The notes under the pieces are model-generated. The model searched no databases, was not told the DNA's origin, and saw only the letters and a list, made by a program, of their open reading frames with translations. 64,000 nt of DNA from Pseudomonas sp. PDM05. GTDB taxonomy: Bacteria; Pseudomonadota; Gammaproteobacteria; Pseudomonadales; Pseudomonadaceae. Position numbers and translations under genes: made by a program. This document shows, one piece after another, positions 8,112 through 18,515 of this stretch. The first letter of the stretch is position 1. Every line of letters starts with the position of its first letter. The stretch is from contig NZ_JACVAC010000001.1 of NCBI RefSeq assembly GCF_014851685.1, positions 248,001-312,000 on the forward strand. Reading direction: 5' to 3'.

Positions 8112-9812
8112 TCACTGGCCCCACGAATCACGCAAGGTCACGGTACGGTTGAATACCGGAGCGCCTGGTTTCGAGTCCTTGATATCCGCGCAGAAGTAAC
8201 CTTCGCGCTCGAACTGGAAACGGTCTTCCGGCTGTGCTTCGCCCAACGAGGGTTCGGCACGACAACCAGTGAGTACTTGCAGGGAGTCAGGGTTGATGTT
8301 GTCGAGGAAACTGGCGCTGTCTTCCGCCTTTTCAGGGTTCGGCGAACGGAACAGGCGATCGTACAGACGCACTTCGCACTCGATGCTGGCGGCGGCCGGC
8401 ACCCAGTGGATCACGCCTTTGACCTTGCGGCCTTCCGGGTTCTTGCCCAGAGTTTCCGGGTCGTACGAGCAACGCAGTTCGACGATGTTGCCATCGGCGT
8501 CCTTGATCGCTTCGTCGGCACGGATCACGTAGCTGCCACGCAGGCGCACTTCGCCATTCGGCTCCAGGCGCTTGTAGCCTTTTGGCGGCTCTTCCATGAA
8601 GTCATCGCGGTCGATGTAGATTTCACGGGCGAACGGCAGCTTGCGCACGCCGAGTTCTTCTTTCTGCGGGTGGCGCGGCAGTTCGAGGTGGTCGACCTTG
8701 TCTTCCGGGTAGTTGGTGATCACGACTTTCAGCGGACGCAGCACGCACATGGCGCGTGGGGCGTTCGCGTCGAGGTCCTGGCGGATGCTGAATTCGAGCA
8801 TGCCGAAGTCGACCACGCCGTCGGAACGGTTGGTGCCGACCATGTCGCAGAAATTGCGGATCGAAGCCGGCGTGTAGCCACGGCGGCGGAAGCCCGACAG
8901 TGTGGACATGCGCGGGTCATCCCAGCCATGTACGTGCTTTTCATCCACCAACTGCTTGAGCTTGCGCTTGCTGGTGATGGTGTAGTTCAGGTTCAGGCGG
9001 CTGAACTCGTACTGGCGCGGGTGCGCAGGAACCGGCAGGTGCTCCAGGAACCACTCGTACAACGGGCGATGGCTTTCGAACTCCAGGGTGCAGATCGAAT
9101 GGGTGATGCCTTCGATGGCGTCCGACTGACCGTGGGTGAAGTCGTAGTTCGGGTAGATGCACCACTTGTCACCGGTCTGGTGGTGATGGGCGTGGCGGAT
9201 GCGGTACATGATCGGGTCGCGCAGGTTCATGTTCGGCGAGGCCATGTCGATCTTGGCACGCAGCACGCGGGCGCCGTCCGGGAACTCACCGGCACGCATG
9301 CGTGCGAACCAGTCCAGGTTCTCTTCCACCGAACGGTCGCGGAACGGACTGTTCTTGCCCGGCTCGGTCAGGGTGCCACGGTATTCCTTGGCCTGTTCCG
9401 GGCTCAGGTCGTCGACGTAGGCCTTGCCGGCCTTGATCAGCTCGACGGCCCAGTCGTGCAACTGGTCGAAGTATTGCGAGGCATAGCGCACTTCACCGGA
9501 CCATTCGAAGCCCAGCCACTTCACGTCGCTTTCGATGGCGTCGATGTATTCCTGGTCTTCCTTGGCCGGGTTGGTGTCGTCGAAACGCAGGTGCGTGACG
9601 CCACCGAATTCCTGGGCCAGGCCGAAGTTCACACAGATCGACTTGGCGTGACCGATGTGCAGGTAGCCGTTTGGCTCAGGCGGGAAACGGGTGACGATCT
9701 GCGTGTGCTTGCCCGAATCCAGGTCCGCCTGGATGATCGGGCGCAGGAAATTGACCGGGACGGCAGGTCCGGCCTTGGAATTCGAGGTAGGGTCGACAGT
9801 GGGCTTGCTCAT
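8112..9812 (-). CDS. glnS: Glutaminyl-tRNA synthetase
   Basis: Class I synthetase of 566 residues that attaches glutamine to tRNA-Gln. Visible motifs are [18 protein letters not shown], with the HIGH box and the GlnRS-specific PPEPNG, and ITSKRKL, which corresponds to KMSKS. The C-terminal half holds the two anticodon-binding beta-barrels. The start at 9812 ([10 protein letters not shown]) was chosen over an upstream in-frame Met at 9905, because it has AAGGA seven bases upstream and matches family N-termini. It is the first gene of a probable glnS-cysS unit, divergent from ppiB. Confidence 0.97.
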   Translation of the reverse strand: MSKPTVDPTSNSKAGPAVPVNFLRPIIQADLDSGKHTQIVTRFPPEPNGYLHIGHAKSICVNFGLAQEFGGVTHLRFDDTNPAKEDQEYIDAIESDVKWLGFEWSGEVRYASQYFDQLHDWAVELIKAGKAYVDDLSPEQAKEYRGTLTEPGKNSPFRDRSVEENLDWFARMRAGEFPDGARVLRAKIDMASPNMNLRDPIMYRIRHAHHHQTGDKWCIYPNYDFTHGQSDAIEGITHSICTLEFESHRPLYEWFLEHLPVPAHPRQYEFSRLNLNYTITSKRKLKQLVDEKHVHGWDDPRMSTLSGFRRRGYTPASIRNFCDMVGTNRSDGVVDFGMLEFSIRQDLDANAPRAMCVLRPLKVVITNYPEDKVDHLELPRHPQKEELGVRKLPFAREIYIDRDDFMEEPPKGYKRLEPNGEVRLRGSYVIRADEAIKDADGNIVELRCSYDPETLGKNPEGRKVKGVIHWVPAAASIECEVRLYDRLFRSPNPEKAEDSASFLDNINPDSLQVLTGCRAEPSLGEAQPEDRFQFEREGYFCADIKDSKPGAPVFNRTVTLRDSWGQ

Positions 9813-10071
9813 AGGATCCTTGAACAGACAGGTACGTGGCCGGTTGAGGCCAGATAAAACAAAGCGCTCATAATAGCCGAAGCGGTCAAGACACTGACAG
9901 GCCACGACCCAAAACTGCTGCTTTAATTACTGCTTTAATGACGAACGCGATAAAAAACCACCTCGAAATTCCTGCCGGGCACGCTAAACTGCGCGCCTTG
10001 GCCGAAGTTTCGCCAAACCGGTAAGGCGCTAGGGCGTCCGTACCTACGAATTCCTTGAAAGAGAAACGACC

Positions 10072-10575
10072 ATGACTCAAGTCAAACTGACCACCAACCA
10101 CGGTGACATCGTCATCGAGCTGAACGCCGAGAAAGCGCCGATCACCGTCGCCAACTTCATCGAGTACGTAAACGCCGGCCACTACGAAAACACCGTTTTC
10201 CACCGTGTCATCGGCAACTTCATGATCCAGGGCGGTGGTTTCGAGCCAGGCATGAAAGAAAAGAAAGACAAGCGCCCAAGCATCCAGAACGAAGCGGACA
10301 ACGGCCTTTCCAACGACAAGTACACCGTCGCCATGGCCCGTACCATGGAGCCGCATTCGGCCTCCGCGCAGTTCTTCATCAACGTGGCCGACAACGCCTT
10401 CCTGAACCACAGCGGCAAGAACGTGCAGGGTTGGGGTTACGCGGTATTCGGTAAAGTCACCGAAGGCCAGGACGTCGTTGACAAGATCAAAGGCGTACAG
10501 ACCACTGGCAAAGCCGGTCACCAGGACGTTCCGGTAGAAGACGTGATCGTCGAGAAAGCCGAGATCGTTGGGTGA
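10072..10575 (+). CDS. ppiB: Peptidyl-prolyl cis-trans isomerase B (cyclophilin)
   Basis: Cytoplasmic cyclophilin of 167 residues that speeds proline isomerisation during folding. No signal peptide is visible, unlike the periplasmic PpiA. Active-site segments are [15 protein letters not shown] (with the catalytic Arg) and [32 protein letters not shown] before the ATG gives a GA-rich ribosome-binding region. The stop overlaps the lpxH start in a GTGA. The ppiB-lpxH pairing downstream of a divergent glnS-cysS is common in pseudomonads. Confidence 0.96.
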   Translation: MTQVKLTTNHGDIVIELNAEKAPITVANFIEYVNAGHYENTVFHRVIGNFMIQGGGFEPGMKEKKDKRPSIQNEADNGLSNDKYTVAMARTMEPHSASAQFFINVADNAFLNHSGKNVQGWGYAVFGKVTEGQDVVDKIKGVQTTGKAGHQDVPVEDVIVEKAEIVG

Positions 10576-11321
10576 TATTGCTGATTTCAGATTTGCATCT
10601 GGAAGAGGAGCGCCCGGATATAACCCGGGCGTTTCTGGATTTACTCCACGGCCGCGCCCGTGGCGCCCAGGCGTTGTACATTCTGGGGGACTTCTTTGAA
10701 GCCTGGATTGGCGACGATGGGATGACCCCTTTCCAACGCTCGATTTGCGCAGCCCTGCGCGAACTGAGCGACAGCGGCACCCCGATTTTCATCATGCATG
10801 GCAACCGCGACTTCCTGATCGGCAAGGCGTTCTGCAAAGCTGCAGGTGCCACCTTGCTCAAGGACCCGAGTGTCGTGCAACTCCATGGCGAGCCGGTGCT
10901 GTTGATGCACGGCGACAGCCTCTGCACCCGCGACGTCGGCTATATGAAGCTGCGGCGTATCCTGCGCAACCCGGTCGTGCTGTTTATCCTGCGCCACCTG
11001 CCCCTGCGCACCCGCCACAAACTGGCGCGCAAGCTGCGCAGTGAAAGCCGTGCACAGACACGCATGAAGGCCAACGACATTGTCGACGTCACCCCCGAGG
11101 AAGTGCCACGGGTAATGCAGCAGTTCGGCGTACGCACCCTGGTCCACGGCCACACCCACCGCCCCGCCATTCACAAGTTGCAGATTGGCGAGCAAGCGGC
11201 CAAGCGCATTGTGCTGGGGGATTGGGATAAACAGGGTTGGGCGTTGCAGGTGGATGAGCAAGGGTTTCAGTTGGCGGCGTTTGATTTCGTCAATCCGCAA
11301 CTGGCGCTGCCTGGCGCCTGA
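10572..11321 (+). CDS. lpxH: UDP-2,3-diacylglucosamine pyrophosphatase
   Basis: Enzyme of 249 residues that cleaves UDP-2,3-diacylglucosamine to lipid X in lipid A synthesis, acting at the inner face of the membrane. The calcineurin-like metallophosphoesterase motifs are all present: [37 protein letters not shown] and VHGHTHRP. The start codon is GTG at 10572, overlapping the ppiB stop by four bases, which implies translational coupling. The following REP element probably marks the end of the unit. Confidence 0.95.
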   Translation: MILLISDLHLEEERPDITRAFLDLLHGRARGAQALYILGDFFEAWIGDDGMTPFQRSICAALRELSDSGTPIFIMHGNRDFLIGKAFCKAAGATLLKDPSVVQLHGEPVLLMHGDSLCTRDVGYMKLRRILRNPVVLFILRHLPLRTRHKLARKLRSESRAQTRMKANDIVDVTPEEVPRVMQQFGVRTLVHGHTHRPAIHKLQIGEQAAKRIVLGDWDKQGWALQVDEQGFQLAAFDFVNPQLALPGA

Positions 11322-11361
11322 ACCTCAAACACCACTGATCCAATGTGAACACCGATCCAAA

Positions 11362-11450
11362 TGTGGGAGCGGGCTTGCCCGCGATAGCGGGGGGCAGTCA
11401 ACTCATGTATCGACTGAACCACCGCTATCGCAGGCAAGCCAGCTCCCACA
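11362..11450. repeat. REP/BIME palindromic element
   Basis: The left arm TGTGGGAGCGGGCTTGCCCG and an inverted right arm ending CAAGCCAGCTCCCACA are separated by about 40 bases, which include the inverse pair GATAGCGG/CCGCTATC. The element separates lpxH from the convergent type VI island. Confidence 0.9.
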
Positions 11451-11481
11451 GGGGTTTGCATTCCACACTCGCGTTTTGTGC

Positions 11482-14400
11482 CTACGACTCATCAGCCAAA
11501 AATATCTGTGAAGGCAGCGTGAAACCGCGCAGCTTGAGCAGTGCCAATGGCCCTGCATCCAGTTCGGTGCGCAGATGCCAAGTCAGGTCGATACCGTCAG
11601 GCGCCTTGAGCTCCATGCGATAGAGGCTGTCGCCATCGTCCAATGGCGTGACGCGGGCTTTTTCCAGCAAACGGATCAGCCCCCAGGTGCCTTGGTAATC
11701 ACCCAACAGGCGTTCGCCGGCATGCACACTGGTCCAGCTCAGGCTCACCCCGGGGTAATCGCTATGGCCTGGCCAGTTGAAGCGCTGCCAACGTTCTTTT
11801 TGGTTGAAGTAGTGGTGTTTTTCGCCATTGAGAACAAAGGTGGTTTGCACCACGTCTCTGACCGCCTTGCCCTGGAGCTCGAAGCTCAGCCCCATGCCAC
11901 CGTCGGTGTAGAGCACGTCCGCCAAGTTGCTGAGCTGGTTGATGGCTGACAGAAACTGCGGATTGAAACGCAAGCCCTGGCTATGCAACGGATCGACCAC
12001 CCAGCGATTGCCCTCCTTGCGCAACACGCCGCTCAGTTGATGCTGCAAGAACTGCTCGATCCGCCCTGAGTCGGCACGAATCATTTGTCCCAACATCGGC
12101 AACGAGGCGTCACTGCCTGTGGCGGCAAACGGGTAGCGGCTGGCAAACGCGCTGTGCCAGGGCGTCACGATCGCGCGTTGCCACTGGCGGTTAAGACTCG
12201 CCGCTGAAGGTTGCAGCACCCGCTGCCAGGCCTGGTCCATTGGACGCACGAACAGCGCCTCGCCGAACCCGGCCCACTGCGTACCCAGGCTGGCAGCAAT
12301 CAGCCTGCCGTAGGACTGGGTGTCGGTCAGATCGATACTTTTTCCCTGGAAGACCGTTTGCGCCAGGGTCTGGGTCATGGCCTGCGGGTCCGGGGCGTGA
12401 CTGACTTGCTGCAGTTTCAGGCGAGCGCGGGTGATTTGGGTGAGAAAAGCATGCAAGGAGAGCTTGCTACCGTCGTCGTTGCTCATCAGTGAAAGCAGCG
12501 GACCGAAAGTGGCATCCAGGGGGCCGCTCGGCTCATGCGTCAATCCGTCGGTCACCGGCGTCTCGTCCCGGCCGATCAACTGTTGCGCCGACTGGATCAG
12601 AGAGTCTCCAAGTGTCCGGCCACGGTGACTTGCATGCGCTTGGTACGCCACTGTGCTCATCAGTGCAATCAATGGCGACTGGCGCACATCGCTCATCAAC
12701 GTCAATTGGTCGATGACATCGGCCATCCGTTCGGATTGCTGCCAGCGCAGACTGTTGAGGAAGTCCAGCCACGCGCGGGCATAGTCCTGGAAGTAGCGCT
12801 CGGTAAGACGCTCGCGCAGTTTTTCTGGCGTCAGATCGGGATCAACATCGATGGGCTTGTCGCTGAGCACCCAGTCGATTTCCTCGCGTCGAGCGCTGGC
12901 AATATCGTCAATGACTTGGCGCACATGGCCCTCCCAGGCTTGGCGGGTGAACACCCCCGCGACCCTGGCGTCGGTGGAAAACAGTGCCAATGCATCGGTA
13001 TCGGCGACCATCTGGTGCAGGCTCAAGTCCGGCGAATGATTGGCGGCGGCATCGAGCACCTGTTGGTACAGGCTGGCTTCGGCGTTGCGTCGACCCAACT
13101 GGCCTAGCAAGACCTGCCGGACCTGAGCGACCCGCTTCCAGTCAGCCGCGATGCGCCACTCGGGATGTGCAGCCAACTGCACGCTGTAGAACTGCCAAAG
13201 CGTCGGCGACAGGCTCTGCCAAATACCGGGTGACAAACCGGCGCGCAGCGGCTCAGCCTCGCTCAAGGTCTTGGCCAGGAAGACAGAATCGGTTTTTTCC
13301 GGGCGGGCCATCATCAGGTAAGCCTTGAGTTGATCGTAGGCAACACGGGCGTAGCGGGCGCGGTCCGGGCTGTCCGGTGCAAGGTTGATCAACGTGTCGA
13401 GTTGGCGTTGCAAATTCTCGACCGCCGGGTCGCGCATCAATCGGTTATTGCTTTCGACGTAGTGCGGCCAAAGGGTTTCAAGCAAGGCTTGGTTCTGGTT
13501 CAAGCCAAAACGTTGATACCACGGCGTGCCGTGCTCGGCGCGGTAGTCCAGCCGGGCGAGGACGCGAGTCAGCTCGTTGAGGGCCTGAAATTGCTGGTCG
13601 CCTTGAGCCGATTGCTGCAACGCAGCGAGCGACGCGTGTGCTTGAGCGACCTGCGCGCGGTTACTGGCGAAGGACAGCCACAAGCCCATTGCCCAGACCA
13701 GCATCAGCATCATCGTCACGGCGTAACAGACGCGAGCGGCGCTCCAGCCCACTCGGCGGCGTACGGGTTTGTCCGCCAGTACGCCGTTCCAGGCGGGGTC
13801 CTTCGGCCAATAATGGCCCGTCGGCTCACGCTGCACCGGCAGGCTGAACCACACACCACGCAGGGGCACTCCACGGGCGGACGGGCCCAGCAACGGCGCA
13901 AGCGCCTGGCGCCACCGGGTCATGCCTTCGACCTGCAAATCGCGAGACAGCCGGAGCAGGAAATCATGGGTAGTCTGATCATGCATCTGCGCCAGACCTG
14001 CTTGACGCAGGGGCTCGATCAAGCCTTGCAAGCACGCTTGCAGGGCGCCGATGGTCAGCTTCGTCGGCAACACACTGCCAACCGGCTCGACTCTGCGCTG
14101 GGCCTGCGGCCATGGGCTGGCACAGACTTGCCACAGGTGCAGGGGAATCTGCCAGCGCAACTCACGGGACAGTTCGCACAAGTGCCGAACGCCCTCACCC
14201 ATCGCGGCATCATCGAGGCTTTGCTCCCTGCCCAGCGCCCAGACCACAGCGTCAAACGCACGCTGGCGGCTCAACTCGCGCCACTGTGCAAGGGCTGCCT
14301 TGTCCAGCCCGCAATTGACACTGCCACCCCATAACAACACTGTGCCCTGCCCTTCCAGCCAGTTTTGTGGCGTCAAGCCAGGGGCGATAGCGTTGATCTG

Positions 14401-14808
14401 ATCCGGTTCGCCAAACACTAAAAACCAGCGGACTTTGCTGCGCCAGAAGTACCCGTGCTGGGTGCGAAGAGACTTGCGTAGCGCCTCCAGCCACGGTTTT
14501 TCTTCAGGCTCGACAGGACTCGGAAAAGCCCCCCAGGGTTCAGCCACTGTCGCCACCAACCCCGTTGCCCAGCCAACCGCAACACGGTCCCAAGCCAATA
14601 CAATCAGCGGGCAAAACCAGCAAAGCGCGAGCCCGATGAACAGGCCTCGGAGTGCCAGATCCTTGAGCGCCAGCGCGGGCCAAGCGAAATAGTCACGGCA
14701 CAATGCGTAGAGCACGCAGCCGAGCATGACCAGCAACCACGCGACCACCAGATAACCCAACCCCATGCCGACCAAAGAGGCCTTACGTCCACCCTTAATG
14801 ATTGCCAT
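11482..14808 (-). CDS. TssM/IcmF-like type VI secretion inner-membrane protein with degenerate P-loop
   Basis: Protein of 1108 residues, close to the size of TssM, the inner-membrane part of the type VI trans-envelope complex. Two N-terminal membrane segments (about residues 10-35 and 55-75) precede a cytoplasmic domain; a third segment near 358-378 leads into a large periplasmic domain, the IcmF layout. The expected Walker A (GxxGxGKT) is replaced by GEPDQINAI near residue 133, so ATP binding is unlikely. The ATG at 14808 was preferred to a TTG at 14826. It overlaps the upstream gene by 14 bases and ends the vgrG operon. No other core T6SS gene is in the window, so it may be an accessory paralogue. 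Confidence 0.75.
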   Translation of the reverse strand: MAIIKGGRKASLVGMGLGYLVVAWLLVMLGCVLYALCRDYFAWPALALKDLALRGLFIGLALCWFCPLIVLAWDRVAVGWATGLVATVAEPWGAFPSPVEPEEKPWLEALRKSLRTQHGYFWRSKVRWFLVFGEPDQINAIAPGLTPQNWLEGQGTVLLWGGSVNCGLDKAALAQWRELSRQRAFDAVVWALGREQSLDDAAMGEGVRHLCELSRELRWQIPLHLWQVCASPWPQAQRRVEPVGSVLPTKLTIGALQACLQGLIEPLRQAGLAQMHDQTTHDFLLRLSRDLQVEGMTRWRQALAPLLGPSARGVPLRGVWFSLPVQREPTGHYWPKDPAWNGVLADKPVRRRVGWSAARVCYAVTMMLMLVWAMGLWLSFASNRAQVAQAHASLAALQQSAQGDQQFQALNELTRVLARLDYRAEHGTPWYQRFGLNQNQALLETLWPHYVESNNRLMRDPAVENLQRQLDTLINLAPDSPDRARYARVAYDQLKAYLMMARPEKTDSVFLAKTLSEAEPLRAGLSPGIWQSLSPTLWQFYSVQLAAHPEWRIAADWKRVAQVRQVLLGQLGRRNAEASLYQQVLDAAANHSPDLSLHQMVADTDALALFSTDARVAGVFTRQAWEGHVRQVIDDIASARREEIDWVLSDKPIDVDPDLTPEKLRERLTERYFQDYARAWLDFLNSLRWQQSERMADVIDQLTLMSDVRQSPLIALMSTVAYQAHASHRGRTLGDSLIQSAQQLIGRDETPVTDGLTHEPSGPLDATFGPLLSLMSNDDGSKLSLHAFLTQITRARLKLQQVSHAPDPQAMTQTLAQTVFQGKSIDLTDTQSYGRLIAASLGTQWAGFGEALFVRPMDQAWQRVLQPSAASLNRQWQRAIVTPWHSAFASRYPFAATGSDASLPMLGQMIRADSGRIEQFLQHQLSGVLRKEGNRWVVDPLHSQGLRFNPQFLSAINQLSNLADVLYTDGGMGLSFELQGKAVRDVVQTTFVLNGEKHHYFNQKERWQRFNWPGHSDYPGVSLSWTSVHAGERLLGDYQGTWGLIRLLEKARVTPLDDGDSLYRMELKAPDGIDLTWHLRTELDAGPLALLKLRGFTLPSQIFLADES

Positions 14809-15931
14809 GAGGTACCACCACTCCAATCGCCAGTCGTTTCTCGGCGTCCTGACTCAACCAGCCGCAGGGCTGAGCTGCCACCTTCGCCTGCAACAGCGCC
14901 AGCGACATACCGATGAAAGGCGCCAGGTTCCCCAGCAGGCCCCAATGCATGCTCAGTTGGTGCTCGGCTGCGCACCAGCCTCCCTGCGCAAACGTTAGCT
15001 GGCTGGTTGCATCCAATGCCAAACAGCTGGCCGGCGGCCCATCAAGGCCGGCATAACATTGCACCTGCGCGCACAGTTGAGCCGGCGACTCATGCGTTTC
15101 GCTCAATAGATACTCAGCTCGATGCAACACCTGCCTGCCTTGCCGATCCACCACCCACAGAAAGCCCGCTTCGCCTGGCTGCTCAGGGTCTGAGGCGCGT
15201 TCCAAAGACACCACGCCGGCGCACAAGAACCAATCCCCCGCCTCCTGGCAGCGCGGGTAAAAGCCTTCAATCAGCGCATCGAGGTCGGCCAGATCGGCCA
15301 ATGGCACGCGAGTATCGGGCAGCCTCACGCCGGCCTTGGCCAACTGTTGAGTGAACGCGCGCTCGCTGCCCGTATCACCCGCCCAGGCAACGCCGCACAA
15401 CCTTGGCCAGCGCGCAGATAACTCAGGAAGTGCAAGGGTCAACCGGGCAAGGTGGCGGGCCAAGGCAGGGCCGCGTTCGGTGAGATTGCTCAGTGACAAT
15501 CGACACCGTAGCGCAGGCTGCGTCGCCCCCGGTATCAACGACGGTTTCGGGACGGGCGTGGCGGCCATCAGCCCGCGGTACTGCGCCTGCTCGTCGCCCG
15601 CCGGCCCGAGCAACAACACCTGTTGCACCGGCAACCCCAAACCACGCCGCCGCCACCAGCGCTGCAGGTCGCCATCACGGGCGCGGCGGTACACATCCGT
15701 CTGGAACTGAGCGATCTGCCAAACCAATACACGCAGCGCCAATACCAACGCCCAACTCAATGGCAGCACTGCACCCCATAACCACAGTTCTACCTGAGGC
15801 TGGCCTTCGGGCCAGAGCGCAAACAGGGCTGCCGCCTGCACGCTCAAGAGCACCAGCAACGCCAGCCACCAGCCTCGCCAATGGGGTGCTCTCGGCGCAA
15901 TAACCTGCGGATACAGCGGCGGCCGAGTCAT
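14795..15931 (-). CDS. Unknown membrane protein of a VgrG island
   Basis: Protein of 378 residues that I do not recognise as a named family. Two hydrophobic helices lie at the N-terminus (about residues 18-42 and 50-72), followed by a long soluble part with several Cys. No enzyme motif is evident. The ATG at 15931 overlaps the PAAR stop by four bases, and its end overlaps the TssM-like gene, so it is co-translated with both. Because it sits between a PAAR spike tip and a TssM-like protein, it may help load or anchor the effector complex; this is inference from position only. An upstream in-frame start at 15985 lies inside the PAAR gene and was rejected. Confidence 0.6.
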   Translation of the reverse strand: MTRPPLYPQVIAPRAPHWRGWWLALLVLLSVQAAALFALWPEGQPQVELWLWGAVLPLSWALVLALRVLVWQIAQFQTDVYRRARDGDLQRWWRRRGLGLPVQQVLLLGPAGDEQAQYRGLMAATPVPKPSLIPGATQPALRCRLSLSNLTERGPALARHLARLTLALPELSARWPRLCGVAWAGDTGSERAFTQQLAKAGVRLPDTRVPLADLADLDALIEGFYPRCQEAGDWFLCAGVVSLERASDPEQPGEAGFLWVVDRQGRQVLHRAEYLLSETHESPAQLCAQVQCYAGLDGPPASCLALDATSQLTFAQGGWCAAEHQLSMHWGLLGNLAPFIGMSLALLQAKVAAQPCGWLSQDAEKRLAIGVVVPHGNH

Positions 15932-16191
15932 GGCGACACCCCCATCGATGCAGTAGCAAGCGTGCTCACCAAACGGCAGCCGCACTCACATCGGTGCCCG
16001 TGCAGCGCCACAGGTTTGCCGTCCATTGTGGAACCCGCAGTGCCTTCACTGATTTTGTTCAGGCCGTGCTTTTTACAGCGGACGGGGTCGCCCATGCAGG
16101 CCACCGGTTTGCCGAAGGCCAGGAAATGGCCTTGCAAAACCTCGCCGCCAAAGGGCTGCAAAGGATCACCGAGACGCACTAAAGGCAACAT
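15928..16191 (-). CDS. PAAR-domain spike-tip protein
   Basis: Protein of 87 residues consisting of a single PAAR domain, the cone that caps the VgrG trimer and can carry effectors. It shows the family spacing: RLGDPL, GGEVLQG, PVACMGDPVRC, KHGLNKISEG, DGKPVALHG and CECGCRL. The Cys and His residues that bind zinc in PAAR proteins are present. The ATG overlaps the last base of the Tle1 stop and the stop overlaps the next gene in an ATGA. Its place directly after the phospholipase gene suggests it is the tip used to deliver that effector. Confidence 0.88.
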   Translation of the reverse strand: MLPLVRLGDPLQPFGGEVLQGHFLAFGKPVACMGDPVRCKKHGLNKISEGTAGSTMDGKPVALHGHRCECGCRLVSTLATASMGVSP

Positions 16192-18515
16192 CAGGCCACC
16201 TCCCCGTCGATCCCAAACAAGCTGCCCGCCGCGCGCAACATGGCAGTGGTGCGTTCCAGGCGCTCGGCCAGATCCTCCTGGGCGATTTGAGTTTTCAGCT
16301 CGGCGGCCACCAAACCGATGTGCGCGGTTGGCTTGAGGATTTGCTCGGCCCCCGGCAGGAACGGCACCACCAGGCCCGTGGCCTTGTCGATAACCTGATA
16401 ACCGATGGTCGCGCCGCTGATACCGGCGGCAAGGCCACCCAGGGCATTTTTTCGCTTGATGCCATACACCGTGGCCCCAACCACCATCGCCACACCCAGC
16501 ATCCGCCCCGCCACCACCACCGGGGAAAGCTCGCGGCTGTTTTCATTGCCGAAATAGGTCATGCGGTAAAAAAAGTAACCGGCCCACAGCTCACGGGTTT
16601 TCAGCGCATCGTGCATGAACCAGGCGCGCGAGTCGTGGACTTGATCGTCGAACAGCGCGACCAGCAGGGCCATATTTTCTTCCGTACTGGGCGTACCTCG
16701 GTCATCCCGGAACAGCTGTTTGCAACGTCGCTCGCCCGCCGCCTTGAGTGCGGCGTGGTCCTTGGCTTCGTCATCTTCGTTGAGCAGGTAGATCGCGTCG
16801 CGCAGCACCACGTCCAGCACGTAACCCTTCAAGCTGGTTTGTTCGCGTTTGCTGCCGGTGTAGTCGGCCTTGAACTCGGCAGCGGCCTGACTCAGTTGGG
16901 TCTGGTCGATCTTCGGTTCGTAGATGGGCGGGCCCGGGAAGGTTTTGGCCGCATCAGGGGTTTGCTCGCGGTGTTTTTTGAGAGCCCTTTTCAGCGCTTC
17001 GTAGTGCTCGCGTTGTTGGCCCTCATCGTAGGCCGTGGTCTCGTGGGCTTGAGTGAAGAAGGGTTGGTGTTTGTAGCTGTCGTTGGCAAAACGGCCGACG
17101 CGCCAGCCGGTGATCCAGCCCAGTTGGTCGGCCAGGGTGTCTTCGACAGTGGTGGTGAGCTGGATGGGTTGGTAGGACCAGGGGGGAGTGGCGGTGGGTG
17201 GGTCGCAAGGGATGCCTGGGAGGGTTTGGCGCCAGGCGTTGAAGCGTTCGATAACGAGGGGGCTGATATCGAACTCCTCTTTTGTGTCCGGCCCCAACCT
17301 CCGCCAAGATTCGTTGCGCTGCAAGCTTTCAGGCAATGCCTGCTCCGGAACCTGCAACGGTGCGCCCGCAGCGAAGGCTTCGGCATACAGGTCGTGCAAA
17401 GCGATCTGTGAAACTAGTTCATTGGTACCACCGCGTGCCTTGCCCTGATCATTTTTTGGGTAGCCGCCCCCCACATCGGAATGAACGCCGGGGTAGACCA
17501 CTTCGATGGTGTTGGCTGGGTACTTGCCATCCTCATTGCGTATCGAATCCAGCGGGAAACACGAGCGCTGTTCGAATCCCGCGACGAAATGGCGGCAGCA
17601 CTTGACCAGATCAGGGAAACGTTGGGCGTCGGGCAATAACTGAGTGTTATCGGCCCAATCCATATGCCCTGCAAAAAACGGCGCGGCGTGAGCGATGCCG
17701 ACCGAGGCCACGGTATCCAGCAGGCCGAGAAACTCGACGCTGATTGGCAGACCAATCAGGCTTTGTTCGGGGCGCTCGGCGCCTTCTGGGGTGTCGAATA
17801 GCTGGCTTAGCCAAGAGACAAAAGTGCGGGCCTCTGCGGCGCCTCGGGAGAAACCGTATACGAAGAGTTTGATTCCCAGAACCTTGGGCTGCGCTACCGG
17901 CACGCGGGCTTTCAAAGGGGCAAGCAGGCTGGTCATTACGGAGCGACGATTGCTTGTGCCAAGGGTACTCATCAAGGGCGTAGACCACGTGCTCATTTTG
18001 GTGACAGCTTCTGCACAGTCATCCTGCAACAATCGATTCCTGGTCAACGCCCAATGCAACGCATCAGCGATGGAGACCAACGCCCAGTTGATGCGATCCT
18101 CTCCACCGGTGGCGTACTTCAACCCCTTCTCGCTGTAATCCAACTCGCCTACTTCCGGAAATGGAGTGCCAACACCGGGCATGTAGTAAGAGTAATAGCC
18201 GCTCTTTTGGGCCTTTGGACCTTGAAGCGATGCATGAAATAGTTTAGCAATATTGCTAGGGTGATCCTTTTGAGTGTCGTTATTTTCGTTATTATTGGTT
18301 CCATCGAAAAACAAACTTACGTGCAAGCTGTGGCAACATTCAAAACGTTGGCTTCTTCCTTGGGAATCGCGCTGCCGGCAAAAATACCTCTCTTCAGCCA
18401 TCTGCTTATTATAGTTCTCGCTTACCCTTACCGCGTCAGTTGGCAATCGACCACCGAGAGGAAAAACAGGTGGACCAAAAGCGTTGTCTTTTGAGTTGTT
18501 TTTTAATTCGGGCAT
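16191..18515 (-). CDS. tle1: Tle1-family type VI phospholipase effector (DUF2235)
   Basis: Protein of 774 residues with a DUF2235 alpha/beta-hydrolase domain, as in Tle1 phospholipases injected into rival bacteria. Visible motifs are FFDGTNNN (residues 69-76), the nucleophile elbow YGFSRGAAEAR with Ser223, LLDTVASVG with Asp267, and HSDVGGGYP with His345. Ser223-Asp267-His345 is the likely catalytic triad. Hydrophobic stretches occur near the C-terminus (about residues 675-740). There is no signal peptide, as expected for T6SS cargo. The ATG overlaps the last immunity gene by 13 bases, with AGGAG eight bases upstream. Five DUF3304 lipoprotein genes precede it, and PAAR follows. Confidence 0.88.
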   Translation of the reverse strand: MPELKNNSKDNAFGPPVFPLGGRLPTDAVRVSENYNKQMAEERYFCRQRDSQGRSQRFECCHSLHVSLFFDGTNNNENNDTQKDHPSNIAKLFHASLQGPKAQKSGYYSYYMPGVGTPFPEVGELDYSEKGLKYATGGEDRINWALVSIADALHWALTRNRLLQDDCAEAVTKMSTWSTPLMSTLGTSNRRSVMTSLLAPLKARVPVAQPKVLGIKLFVYGFSRGAAEARTFVSWLSQLFDTPEGAERPEQSLIGLPISVEFLGLLDTVASVGIAHAAPFFAGHMDWADNTQLLPDAQRFPDLVKCCRHFVAGFEQRSCFPLDSIRNEDGKYPANTIEVVYPGVHSDVGGGYPKNDQGKARGGTNELVSQIALHDLYAEAFAAGAPLQVPEQALPESLQRNESWRRLGPDTKEEFDISPLVIERFNAWRQTLPGIPCDPPTATPPWSYQPIQLTTTVEDTLADQLGWITGWRVGRFANDSYKHQPFFTQAHETTAYDEGQQREHYEALKRALKKHREQTPDAAKTFPGPPIYEPKIDQTQLSQAAAEFKADYTGSKREQTSLKGYVLDVVLRDAIYLLNEDDEAKDHAALKAAGERRCKQLFRDDRGTPSTEENMALLVALFDDQVHDSRAWFMHDALKTRELWAGYFFYRMTYFGNENSRELSPVVVAGRMLGVAMVVGATVYGIKRKNALGGLAAGISGATIGYQVIDKATGLVVPFLPGAEQILKPTAHIGLVAAELKTQIAQEDLAERLERTTAMLRAAGSLFGIDGEVA

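Noticed and set aside
8277..9857. Long plus-strand frame opposite glnS
   Set aside because: It is a shadow of the glutaminyl-tRNA synthetase gene, which has all its signature motifs.
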